Origin: Bacteroidales bacterium
GTDB taxonomy: Bacteria; Bacteroidota; Bacteroidia; Bacteroidales; Tenuifilaceae
Direction: 5' to 3'
Length of the DNA: 64,000 nt
Assembly: GCA_013141385.1 (NCBI GenBank)
Contig: JABFRB010000012.1
Span: 19,956-83,955, forward strand
Shown: piece by piece, positions 59,701 through 64,000 of the stretch
How the letters are laid out: the number at the start of each line of letters is the position of its first letter
How positions within the stretch are numbered: the stretch's first letter is position 1
Made by a program: the position numbers and the translations under genes
The notes under the pieces: model-generated
Told to the model about the DNA's origin: nothing
Database searches by the model: none
What the model saw: only the letters and a program-made list of their open reading frames with translations

Positions 59701-62700
59701 AAGATTTTTTGACTTGGGATAGCGGCCTGCTATTCCCACAATAGCGATGTCTTGGGAATGATGATTATTTTTATTTGTAACAATTTCGCTCTCTGTTTCC
59801 TTTAAATAAGGAATTGAATCTGAAACAGAAGTATCTTTGAAGGTAGTATTTTTTTCTGGGACAGAAATTTTAGGAATGATACTTCCTGAAACATTATGGT
59901 ATTTTTTTAATTTGAACTTAGAGTAAATATCTCCAAACGATTCAGATAGATTGCCTTCCAATAAAATTTCAGGAATATTTTCCATTCTTTCAAAGAGAAG
60001 GATTAATCTGTCTATCATTACTTCAATTTGTTTCCTTTTCATACCCACGGGAATTGCTAGGCGTACTAAGTTATTGATTGAAGTATTTTTCTGCATTCCT
60101 GTATTATGCGCTCCTACCCGAATACCTGTGTTCAGGAATATCCAGGCGACAAATGAAGCTATGGGGTATTTAAATTGTCTAAATTCTGGAATTTGTTTAA
60201 CATCAATTAAAATACAATGACCTCCCGCAGGTTGAACAACTGGAACACCATGCTTCTTTAATGCATCCCAGATCAACCTTACCGATTCTATTCTATGTAA
60301 AATCTGGGTTTCAATTTTAATTCGATTTTGTAGCGAGAGTGCAATAACTTTTTTGTCAATTATATCAAGTCCGATTCCCTCTTCTTGAATGATATTTTGA
60401 AGTTTATTATAGAGAATTACATCGTTAGTAGCAATTAATCCCCCTTTATTTACGCAAAAATCTTTAGTTAAACTTGTAATTATAGCATCAGCATAAGAAA
60501 ATATCTCGCGGACAACATCCCAAATATTTTTCCTCGCAAGTTCTTTTTCATGTTCTATTATAAACTGAGCATTTTCTACAATTCGGGTTCCATCAATAAC
60601 CAAAGGAATAGAATATTTTGAAAGTAATGTTTTTACTTTCTTGAGGTGCTGCATCGAAACTGAAGCTCCCCCTGCTGCATTGTCATCCACCTCAATTAAA
60701 ACAAATGCAATCGACTTTACATCTTGTTCTACTTGTTTTTGAAGTGCGTCCCAATCTAAATTACCTTTAAATAATTCTTCTGAATCTAGTTGAAAGACTT
60801 CAGGATGAGGTAGCTCTTTGGGAGTAAAGCCATTATCAATCTGATGAAAAATAGTGGTTGGAAAAAGCAAATTCTGAAGTACAATACCTTTTCTAGACCA
60901 TGATTTAAAAAAAGCATGTTCTGCGGTACGACCGGAAGTGGTCATAACAAAATAAGGAAAAGGAAAAATACTTCTTAAATTTTCATCTAAGTTAGCCGAC
61001 TGTTGAAGCTGCGTATGCAGGTATCTTATTTGGTTTTGAATTACGGGCATTTCCAACTGAGACCATGAATCGGTTTTTAAATCAAACTCAACTTGGTTAT
61101 CAGGAATATTTAGAGGGTTATAACTGAAATCGGATAAAATAACGGATCGTTCCTCTCCTTCAATCATCACCTCTAGTTTTTCTACTTGTTGATATGTTTT
61201 ATCCGAATTTATTTCTCCAGATGTATTATGCTTATTCTGTTTTTCTGTTTTTTCTTCTGGACTCGTTACTTGCTGATGTGATTTGGAAAAAGTATGGTGT
61301 TCTTCATCTGAAGTTTGCATCTTTGTAGGATCAGCAATCATCATGATAATATCAGTTACATTATCAGGATTGCTGTTTCCTATGGCCCTACAAAGAAAAG
61401 CAGTATGATTTTCAGGTCGAAATTTATTTTTGAATTGCAGATTTCCTTCATCGTTAAAAATATTTTGTTCTCGCAAATAGTCTAATGTTTTGTCTAATTC
61501 AGAATCTGCATTAGAAGATGGAGCGAGCTTACAACCATAAGTACCTCCCAAACTTAGCATATTGCATCCTTCTGCTGCCAAAATTTCAATAATTTTAACA
61601 ATCGCAAATTCCAATCCTCCTAAAGGCATATTTTGAGGATAGAATTCTAAATCCATTAAATAGCCATTCTCCTCAATTGACAAGGATGAGATAAGAATAA
61701 CATTTTGTAGAACATCGTCAAGGTAAGTTAAGAAAAGACGGTGTTCGGAACTTAGATTACCCAGCAAGATTTCCTCTTTAACAATATGAATGAGAGGATT
61801 AACCATTGTTCTTGGAGCACACCATTGATCAATAATACTAACAATGCTTTTGTCAATTTCTTTATTGGAGCCGCTATGATATTCCTCGGTTCTGCATTTT
61901 CCTGCCTCTTCAAACTTCGTTACCTGATAACGTAAGCGACGCATCTTGTTCCCTTGAAGAGTAAAATCCTTTAAATTTATTATCCTTGATAAGACACCAA
62001 ATGGAGTAGCGGAAAATGGGATATTTCCAATAGATTCAATTTGATCAACAGAAAAGATCGTGAGTTCGAAATTATTGTTGACACAATACTGGTACATTTC
62101 CTCTGCTATAACAGGAAAATAATCTATAGGACCTGTATAAGCATAAACTAAAATTATATTTTTGCTTCGACTATAATTAAAATAGCCCTTTTTTTCGCTA
62201 CCAATAAAAAGATTGGGAGCAATATTTCTCGTTCCTCTTGAAGCCGATCCCTCATTCTTATATTGGCTATAAATTTTTTTAACCAATTCACCCAATTCGG
62301 GATGTTTATAAGCCTCTTTTTCCAATATAAGAGTGGGAGTTTTTTGAGTCGACTTATTATCCTGACTTACAACTGATTTTGAAACAATTTCGACTTGTTT
62401 TAATGGCCTATTAGTAGAATGAACAGGAGTACTAGGTACTTGTTTCCCTTTCGCAAATTTCACAGAAAGTGCCTGTTCATGTTTATTAACAAAATAATGA
62501 CTTAAATCACTGATGTTGAAGTTTTCAAAAAGCAAAGTCTTTGGCAAAGTACCAAACTCTTCTTCTAATTTCTTTATAATTTGTAAAACGCGAAACGAAT
62601 CAATCCCTAACTCCTGGAATGGAGTTGATGAATCATTATCTTCAACTGCTATATTAGCTACCTCAGATATAAGGGATTTAAGATAAGATTCTGTTGATTC

Positions 62701-62724
62701 TAATAATTTTTCTTTATCAATCAT
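47755..62724 (-). CDS. Terminal trans-AT polyketide synthase PKS-A: ACP-DUF-SH(lyase) / KS-DH-KR-ACP / KS-DH-KR-ACP / degenerate KS-TE
   Basis: A 4,989-residue protein. Approximate domains: ACP (Ser43); domain of uncertain function (165-465); PLP-dependent lyase (530-925, Lys754); KS (990-1415, Cys1157); DH (His1636 in HLVSNIPTLPG, DGSLQ as second motif); KR (TGGAGGLG near 2145); ACP (Ser2452); KS (2555-2990, Cys2729); DH (His3210); KR (near 3660); ACP (Ser3959); degenerate KS (4052-4485, Cys4215); thioesterase (4720-4985, Ser4804 in AYSYGG, SNHFSM His motif). It has the only TE in the window, so it should finish the chain although it is the first PKS gene transcribed. The N-terminal ACP has no KS of its own, so it must end a split module made by another protein. 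Both KRs are B-type. The domain set is certain; the sulfur-inserting role of the lyase is inferred. Confidence 0.97.
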   Translation of the reverse strand: MIDKEKLLESTESYLKSLISEVANIAVEDNDSSTPFQELGIDSFRVLQIIKKLEEEFGTLPKTLLFENFNISDLSHYFVNKHEQALSVKFAKGKQVPSTPVHSTNRPLKQVEIVSKSVVSQDNKSTQKTPTLILEKEAYKHPELGELVKKIYSQYKNEGSASRGTRNIAPNLFIGSEKKGYFNYSRSKNIILVYAYTGPIDYFPVIAEEMYQYCVNNNFELTIFSVDQIESIGNIPFSATPFGVLSRIINLKDFTLQGNKMRRLRYQVTKFEEAGKCRTEEYHSGSNKEIDKSIVSIIDQWCAPRTMVNPLIHIVKEEILLGNLSSEHRLFLTYLDDVLQNVILISSLSIEENGYLMDLEFYPQNMPLGGLEFAIVKIIEILAAEGCNMLSLGGTYGCKLAPSSNADSELDKTLDYLREQNIFNDEGNLQFKNKFRPENHTAFLCRAIGNSNPDNVTDIIMMIADPTKMQTSDEEHHTFSKSHQQVTSPEEKTEKQNKHNTSGEINSDKTYQQVEKLEVMIEGEERSVILSDFSYNPLNIPDNQVEFDLKTDSWSQLEMPVIQNQIRYLHTQLQQSANLDENLRSIFPFPYFVMTTSGRTAEHAFFKSWSRKGIVLQNLLFPTTIFHQIDNGFTPKELPHPEVFQLDSEELFKGNLDWDALQKQVEQDVKSIAFVLIEVDDNAAGGASVSMQHLKKVKTLLSKYSIPLVIDGTRIVENAQFIIEHEKELARKNIWDVVREIFSYADAIITSLTKDFCVNKGGLIATNDVILYNKLQNIIQEEGIGLDIIDKKVIALSLQNRIKIETQILHRIESVRLIWDALKKHGVPVVQPAGGHCILIDVKQIPEFRQFKYPIASFVAWIFLNTGIRVGAHNTGMQKNTSINNLVRLAIPVGMKRKQIEVMIDRLILLFERMENIPEILLEGNLSESFGDIYSKFKLKKYHNVSGSIIPKISVPEKNTTFKDTSVSDSIPYLKETESEIVTNKNNHHSQDIAIVGIAGRYPKSKNLNELWENLVQGKDCIETIPDARFAKRLKTEFTQKFRGGFIEDIDKFDSLFFNISPREAEMLDPQERLFLEVAWEAIEDAGYYPEILDQENGTRNIGVFVGAVWSMYQMIGVEEKLAGNKINPNSFFWSIANRVSYWMNLSGPSLTLDTACSSSLTAIYLACEAISKGECFSAIAGGVTLDLHQSRFDINNAGGALSKDGVCRSFGKGANGYVAGEGVGALFLKRLDQAIQDGDNIYGVIKSIVVNHGGRTSGYTVPNPKAQTKLILSALEKAKIDARSIAYIEAHGTGTELGDPIEITALSNAFQEYKVDKQSCPIGSIKTNVGHLEATAGIVSVQKVLLQMKHSQLVPSLHSSELNEFIDFKNSPFYVEQNLEKWNAKKVDGVQFPLRAGISSFGAGGANAHIIIEKYEPIVQSLKEETSQPTGQIFPLSARNEDQLLEMAVRLRNYIQHNLTHASSALQLNLNDITYTLQFGRKSFDHRLVIFAETKEELVEKLTCFIEGKKDNYILVGHKQNADGIIKLLSRKEKEEFINMLSQGRDSHKLAQLWIDGLISDWQGYQTTGYGKRVSLPTYPFADKRHWAREKLNVTSLSLRSQTMIHPLIDTNESTFEQQIFKKVFNDREFFIYDHLVSNIPTLPGVAYLDFARKAGELAVGRKIQRIKNILWLSPLTVKNSTPTEAFIELKPNDNAVQFEVYSKNEEGKKQLYSQGKLFYATKQELEAEAEFIDIKNVRARCSKVMDGKEAYPQFKSFGLNLGPSFQVLQEVFKGENEILGTLKIPDIRKDDFQDFLLHPSLVDGSLQVGMAAQLGETVGEMFVPYSIGEVEILHPLQPNCFSYIRQANEPGSKLSIANVLILDEDGKILVKIKESVGVPLVSVHEKPVQKIDEDGFSKLYYTHIWEKSLVNDISIKQNSLESIILFDSDTNLYDLYLNRLKVAGDDVHQVILVQPGKNFQDLGKHIYTINPQNPKEYGQLLDSLKQKNSNIGKICYAWPTSDFKTDTKSLKESIEKSVYSFLFLCQALIEQKLESKFQLLYLYVGKKGEPQPANDAINGFAKTLQLEHSKLLCKILEVQQEKLAYNDVLDALLVELHQDTQHDMTVRYEEHERYVRKLKNLNLEEIESSSLHQRSGLKEKGVYLITGGAGGLGLIYAEFLAKQYKAKLVLTGRSKLSAESETKLEKLRELGAEVLYVPADVSKNEEVNNLVKEAKSQFGEINGIIHSAGVLRDSYIKNKTREEMDAVLAPKIYGTFYLDEATQNEKLDFFVMFSSLTAVGGNIGQCDYAYANHFMDSFAFKRNLLQAKGERFGKSLSFNWSIWADGGMKLDEQTEIFFKKNLGIKPLSKETGIEALIKGLQVKDSKLAVLEGIQDKVELAWGLRKKDTIESPSLDTSATTNSKVPIAKEGDNKTLMLVQGELIQLVIGFLKLDAEDIELDKILLDLGFDSIGLSTFANAINEKYKLDITPILFFEYPSIKEISKYLSEKHSDSIIKYHQATNTGVKVRNTELAVSQTVRTENLQEFSPRLSKAWNPSVLEQTANNKGFSVERRFIDHPIAVVGMSGVMPQSDDIYEFWENLRNEKNMVSVIPKDRWNWEDFDGDPLKEKNKTNSKWGGFMNEVDKFDPFFFGISPREAKTMDPQQRIFLETAWKAIEDSGQKVSDLAGTRTGLFVGVATNDYADLMNNLNVELDAYTASGNSHSILANRVSFLLNLRGPSAPIDTACSSSLIALHRAIESIHTGSCDMAIVGGAQVMLTPAAYISFSMSGMLSNDGKCKSFDKSANGYVRGEGVGAIFLKPLSMAEADGNHIYAVIKSTAENHGGKVTSLTAPNPQAQAELLVEAYEKAQIDPITMGYIECHGTGTSLGDPIEIQALNKAFTELYKKHNKVPAEKPHIGLSTVKSNIGHLETAAGIAGMLKVLLSIKHKQIPATLHFEELNPYINLKGSPFYIVDKTRSWEAVKDENGELLPRRAGISSFGFGGANAHVVFEEYRQKKNGYPIQNRGIQVIALSAKNEDRLKAYAQSILLHITKYEVDLADLTYTLQVGRDVMNERLGIIVDSIEQLKIKLQGFVNGEQNIKDLYQGNAKRDKNAISIAGLDGNLQEKTIDEWIANNNFSNLLDSWVKGFDFDWVRLYGENKPNRISLPTYPFARERHWFDITDKQQITKKIQLSAVLHPLLHINTSDLSQQSYCSTFSGEEFFLKDHQSKGQKILPAAAYIEMIRVSVVKSTSTKKKLGILELQNVVCGQSFALTDVKQINIALFAKDNNWVEYEIYSKGKEEDIVHCQGNAIFSAQPVPSKLNIEHLKSQMGKARLEASELYPIFTKIGIDYGPAYQGVTSVYQGEKQLLAYFNLPKVIEVSKNDFLLHPSIMDGAFQASFSLTGNLTQNQIKPSFPFTVELIRIISASTEEMYAWVRHSEGNYPKDADAKLDIDLCDREGSVCVQMRGLSFQTMKVDDATTQKHDKKTETLLAVPMWKASETTEPSGANQIKYAEQHIILHGLPHVEASQLETLIHQSHCVQLQTQQGNIDEQYSKVALTCFENLQSICKLKGKIFIQIVIGSRNQEETLFIGLSGLLKTATLENPQLKGQIIFTDSQIQADDLARQLKYDQTRPQDIVIKYDQNTRYTLSWQEIQNSQEKTTIAFKDQGVYLITGGLGSLGLLFAKEILKQTSKVKIILTGRSELSAKKQAILNELPAERGQIIYQQLDITNLEQVNQVISKIKNDYKQLNGIIHCAGLILDNFILKKTVSEFSRVIMPKVTGTFNLDQASQDIELDFMVLFSSIVGVMGNLGQADYAVANGFMDQFAAYRNKLVNKKLRKGKTLSINWPLWQDGGMSIDQATKDMMQQAMGMQPMQTSTGIQAFYNSLKLQYDQAFIMEGDLVKMRQILLTDQANEQTLPSFAGKGWKLEYRDLSIKDSVVFDLKYFISKTLEIPQDKIDINNSLIDYGFDSISLGVCAKQLTDHFSIQVTPALFFNYQTINQLSDYLVQDYHLLLQSFYHRPQSDILEKNDAIASDSTITTFVKKQHLLQRKPFIEQSRFSLAHGKHEPIAIIGISGRFPKADTPEKLWTLLSSGESGIIETPTSRLDWHELGADSSQISMNKGGFIDGMNEFDPLFFNISHQEAEIMAPCERLLLMEVYHAIEDAGIDPLSLRKTKIGAYVGMEESHYGMSVGEQSLIAGGNAKISSRLSSYLGIHGPNIAINTACSSGLVALHQAVMGIQQGDCNAALVAGVALCLSPTSYYIMNQSYANPRDKHGDKTSGIAIGEAVVVLMLKPLSVAIADGDNIYGTIKASGINFDDEINGNDQQHIDLIESIYANYNIDVRNITQIVTHASGEKLTDSVEFSALNKVFRNFQNNQHSATNQGAWCAITNCSASFGHTMAASGLVSVVSLLKGMQYHKIPSSTSSLDKGDYPEWKDSPFYINGTTREWKRENNQPYMGGVSAFGCSGTNAHVVIEEFMHSEKTEQINNQPNKNASVIIPLSARTQGQLHQKAHDLLDFINTFVKDLSKPSKIMDLKTIAYTLQIGREAMDERLGILVSSVDQLVEKLQAYVNGEKFIQDTIQGNVKQEREGLSILIHDDDIKDSIIDKLIVSDKHVKLMDLWVKGLNFDWNKLYDSDKPKRVSLPTYPFVKDHFGTDSTITGQLIPSALNHSKTSKEKKELKNGEVLQNDILSKNSVVKTKKDSNQLTPPYASQLQDVNVVELTKPSDVLVAMQTRGNNPPIFGLPGLDGNALILQVLSHVLGSEQPFYGLQSIACDGKTPPPDSIEKIAMININAMKSIQPRGPYTFVAYSYGGSVAYEMARILLENNEKIASLIFLECICSYQLLHKDVLEGIVQVTNNLISPSGPDIFSVEQLKQVPESERAEYLYNTMVEHGFTLSKRQTINSYNISITNNNCLLNYRPLKLSKKIDVHLFRGIDALFPELSEDYGWNQLLLKPVLIHKIKSNHFSMVKNNALQEIVPIISNLIRENLLKDKK
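47770..48567 (-). other. C-terminal thioesterase domain of PKS-A
   Basis: An alpha/beta-hydrolase TE with the nucleophile in AYSYGGSVAYEMA (Ser4804), a PIFGLPGLDGNA opening and a C-terminal SNHFSM His motif. This releases the chain by hydrolysis or cyclisation. No ACP separates it from the degenerate KS. Confidence 0.9.
49270..50571 (-). other. Degenerate C-terminal ketosynthase of PKS-A (probable non-elongating KS)
   Basis: The KS fold is clear and Cys4215 (NTACSSGL), His4342 and His4389 remain. But HGTGT has become HASGE and KSNIGH has become SASFGH, losing the conserved Lys. No ACP follows. These changes match non-elongating KS domains that only pass the chain on, though here both His residues survive, so activity is not excluded. 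Confidence 0.75.
59950..61137 (-). other. PLP-dependent beta-eliminating lyase domain (tryptophanase/TPL family; SH-type) in PKS-A
   Basis: Residues about 530-925 follow the tryptophanase family step by step: TTSGRTAEHAFFKSW; the cofactor-ring Asp711 in DGTRIVENAQF; the IFSYAD segment; Lys754 in SLTKDFCVNKGG, at the place of the second Lys of SGKKD that binds PLP; PAGGHCILIDVK; and Arg888 in LVRLAIP, which binds the substrate carboxylate in this family. Such enzymes cleave the C-beta bond of an amino acid. In leinamycin-type synthases a PLP lyase (SH) domain cleaves a cysteinyl adduct on the chain to leave a thiol or hydropersulfide. That role is inferred here from architecture. Confidence 0.85.
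61330..62232 (-). other. Domain of uncertain function preceding the lyase (DUF; GNAT-like C-terminal half)
   Basis: Residues about 165-465 lie between the ACP and the lyase. The latter half has a GNAT-like pattern: YLDDVLQNVILISSL, then PLGGLEFAIVKIIEILAAEG and MLSLGG, resembling the C-terminal domain of phosphatidylglycerol lysyltransferases (DUF2156). I do not know its role. Next to an SH domain, an analogous DUF in leinamycin-type systems is thought to help attach the cysteine unit. Whether this domain is homologous to that DUF cannot be decided by eye. Confidence 0.5.
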
Positions 62725-62792
62725 TTTCTTTATCGCTACTATGAATAAAAATCTTATGTGGCTAAAAATTTATTGGTTCTTTGGAGATTTAC

Positions 62793-62965
62793 TTAACCAA
62801 AATCAGTATTAGGCAATTTCTCCAAATACCTTGTATAAATATCAATAAACATTGCATGTTTGATCTCCTTTAGTTGGACATCAAAGCCTGCTTTCATTTT
62901 TTAATAAAAACTAAATTTTCTGAAATAGGTAGGAATATGACGTTAGAATTACGATAAATATTGAA
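62793..62965 (-). pseudogene. Decayed second NusG-paralog copy (C-terminal remnant)
   Basis: A 34-codon frame (62793-62897) encodes FDVQLKEIKHAMFIDIY followed by LEKLPN. It aligns without gaps to the C-terminus of the intact NusG-like protein just upstream (FGIQLKEINQTVFIEV, then LEKIPS), with 12 identities over 26 residues and many conservative changes. Immediately before it, in another frame (62894-62965), FLPISENLVFIKK loosely resembles the mid-protein IVPFKDIECIKK; this second part is weak. The KOW core and N-terminal domain are missing. It looks like the relic of a tandem duplication or a replaced antiterminator. Confidence 0.6.
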
Positions 62966-63017
62966 TACTAACAATTTTATGAATTCATATTCAGCTCTGT
63001 GATCTCCTTTTTGGGGT

Positions 63018-63584
63018 CTACGATGGTATCTTCTCTAAAACACTTGCGCTAACTTCAATAAACACCGTTTGGTTTATTTCTTTTAGTTGTATACCAAACC
63101 TTGTTTTCCCTTTTTGTTTTTTTAATATTCCTTCATGTCCAGCTAAAGGACCATAGATTATTCTAACTTTTTCACCTTTACAAAACTCATTCTCAATAGT
63201 AACATCCTGATCAAGACTTAGCATTTTTTTAATGCATTCAATATCTTTAAACGGCACAATAGATGGCTTTCCGCCACAATGAAGAAAATTTACAACTTTT
63301 GTTAATCGTTTGATGTTATATAACTCAAATTCATATGTGTTTACAAATATATAACCTGGGAATAGGATGAGATCAATAAATTTCTTATGCCGGTTTTTCC
63401 AGATGCGTAAAGTTTTGGTCATTGGTAAAAATGACTCATATCCTCTTTTTATGAGTTCTTGGTATACCATTTTTTCGGCTCTAGGCCAAGTATATATAAC
63501 ATACCATTTACAGTTAGGCAGAATTGAAAGTTTTTCTCTGGAAGAAATACTTTCTGATGTAATTTGTTGTGTTACAGGTATCAA
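63018..63584 (-). CDS. NusG-family transcription antiterminator (UpxY/LoaP-like)
   Basis: A 188-residue NusG paralog: an N-terminal NGN domain beginning CKWYVIYTWPRAEKMVYQEL (about residue 26), with SFLPM, LFPGYIFV and VNFLHCGGKPSIVP segments, and a C-terminal KOW domain with GEKVRIIYGPLAGHEGIL. Specialised NusG paralogs of this size load on RNA polymerase and let it read through terminators in very long operons: UpxY in Bacteroides capsule loci and LoaP on Bacillus trans-AT PKS operons. It is the first gene here, ahead of giant PKS genes. The only start before the NGN domain is a TTG at 63584, just after an in-frame stop; the first ATG (near residue 39) would cut the domain. So TTG is chosen, though no clear Shine-Dalgarno is present. 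Confidence 0.9.
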   Translation of the reverse strand: MIPVTQQITSESISSREKLSILPNCKWYVIYTWPRAEKMVYQELIKRGYESFLPMTKTLRIWKNRHKKFIDLILFPGYIFVNTYEFELYNIKRLTKVVNFLHCGGKPSIVPFKDIECIKKMLSLDQDVTIENEFCKGEKVRIIYGPLAGHEGILKKQKGKTRFGIQLKEINQTVFIEVSASVLEKIPS

Positions 63585-63665
63585 AGTTTAAACGTTTGAA
63601 AGATTTGAGTACGCCAATGGGTCGTCAGTTAGCAAATTCGCCTTGACTTGATTCCTTTTCTAAAA

Positions 63666-63689
63666 TTTCCTCAATAAAAAAAGAGGAAA
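63666..63689 (-). terminator. Leader hairpin with short U-run, candidate attenuator
   Basis: Perfect 7-bp arms TTTCCTC (63666-63672) and GAGGAAA (63683-63689) enclose a 10-base loop. On the minus strand the stem is followed by TTTTAG. It lies about 80 nt before the NusG-like start and would fit an early stop that the antiterminator overcomes. The short stem and U-run make it weak. Confidence 0.45.
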
Positions 63690-63784
63690 CACATATAGAC
63701 AATCAACAACCTATTGCACATCAAACATAAGATCCTCTATATTTTCTACAAAATTCTCATTCTTTGTCTGATTTCTCCAATATT

Positions 63785-63833
63785 ATAACCATTAGTATAA
63801 TCTATTGCTATCTTTTTCTTATATAATGGTTAT
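63785..63833 (-). promoter_or_regulatory. Leader stem-loop near the predicted transcript start
   Basis: Arms ATAACCATTA (63785-63794) and TAATGGTTAT (63824-63833) pair perfectly. After a one-base bulge, TATAA pairs with TTATA, leaving an 18-base loop. The total stem is 15 bp. It starts about 27 nt into the predicted transcript and is a candidate binding site for the NusG paralog, as RNA hairpins are for LoaP. Confidence 0.5.
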
Positions 63834-63858
63834 GCGATTATCTGTTCTTTAAACATCT

Positions 63859-63896
63859 ATGGTTGCAAATATATTGGTTATTTTATTCCCTACAAA
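63859..63896 (-). promoter_or_regulatory. Bacteroidota-type promoter for the NusG-PKS operon
   Basis: Read on the minus strand: TTTG (63896-63893), exactly 19 bases, then TATATTTG (63873-63866), a full match to the TTTG / TAnnTTTG pattern of the Bacteroidota primary sigma factor. The transcript would start near 63860. It is the only full match I found among the gaps I checked. Confidence 0.75.
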
Positions 63897-64000
63897 TATT
63901 TGAAGATATATTTTTAGTTATTTTCAATTATAATAAAACAAACATAATGAATACATGGGAAAAACAGTGTCAATATAGATTTTTACGTATTCTATGATAT

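Larger units (their letters stand above)
63585..64000. other. Upstream leader and promoter region of the cluster
   Basis: No gene is seen on either strand. It holds one minus-strand promoter and two hairpins, described separately. The predicted transcript start near 63860 leaves an untranslated leader of about 275 nt. Confidence 0.65.

Noticed and set aside
59950..61137. Ordinary tryptophanase making indole
   Set aside because: It is fused in frame inside a PKS, between ACP and KS, and lacks the first Lys of SGKKD; a metabolic tryptophanase would be free-standing.
1..62724. An acyltransferase domain within the PKS proteins
   Set aside because: After each KS the sequence goes through a short linker to DH, ECH or TE; no GHSxG-type AT domain was found.
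62789..62857. A 22-codon frame (MQCLLIFIQG...) with a good GGAGA site 6 bases before its ATG, looking like a leader peptide
   Set aside because: It overlaps, in another frame, the stretch that clearly resembles the NusG C-terminus; the GGAGA is explained by the codons for Lys-Glu-Ile in that frame.
63947..63997. Short plus-strand frame at the right edge
   Set aside because: Only 16 codons, with no similarity or ribosome site.

Overview
All genes in this window lie on the minus strand, so they read from high to low coordinates. The DNA is AT-rich; one hand-counted 60-base stretch (1801-1860) has 17 G/C. The only convincing promoter has the Bacteroidota form, TTTG-N19-TAnnTTTG. Most genes lack strong Shine-Dalgarno sites, and an UpxY/LoaP-type NusG paralog heads the locus. 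I therefore read it as a biosynthetic gene cluster from a member of the Bacteroidota. I cannot name the genus.

The locus encodes a very large trans-acyltransferase (trans-AT) polyketide assembly line. Four giant proteins fill about 51 of the 64 kb: PKS-A (47755-62724), PKS-B (27375-36101), PKS-C (12067-27378) and PKS-D (1-12058, running off the left edge). None contains an acyltransferase domain.

Layout in transcription order: a promoter and a roughly 275-nt leader with two hairpins; a NusG-like antiterminator (63018-63584); a decayed second NusG copy; PKS-A; an RND transporter, LolA-like lipoprotein and outer-membrane barrel that look like one export system; a GMC-type flavin oxidoreductase; two paralogous membrane-anchored START-like proteins; a 362-bp gap with a 20-bp-stem inverted repeat; an AMP-ligase, SDR reductase and ACP that look like a starter-unit set; a 756-bp gap with a perfect 14-bp palindrome; then PKS-B, PKS-C and PKS-D, nearly end to end.

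Inferred biosynthetic order differs from gene order. Ligase and ACP prime module 1 (KS-DH-KR-ACP, PKS-B). Module 2 is split: KS-DH-KR ends PKS-B and MT-ACP begins PKS-C. Module 3 is a beta-branching module (KS, damaged DH, three crotonase domains, two ACPs). Module 4 is KS-DH-KR-ACP-ACP. Module 5 is split: KS-DH ends PKS-C and KR-ACP begins PKS-D. Module 6 is a second beta-branching module like module 3. Module 7 is KS, damaged DH, KR and then the window edge. PKS-A carries the only thioesterase, so it should act last although it is the first PKS gene.

The most unusual part is the N-terminus of PKS-A: ACP, a domain of uncertain function, then a complete PLP-dependent lyase domain of the tryptophanase/tyrosine phenol-lyase family with its lysine and substrate-binding arginine. 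This resembles the DUF-SH (cysteine or thiocysteine lyase) pair of leinamycin-type synthases, which puts sulfur on a polyketide chain. Here it sits before two further elongation modules and a degenerate KS-TE ending, rather than next to the terminal TE. A sulfur-bearing, doubly beta-branched polyketide is the best reading. The acyltransferase, HMG-CoA-synthase-like enzyme, donor ACP and decarboxylating KS that it needs are not in the window.
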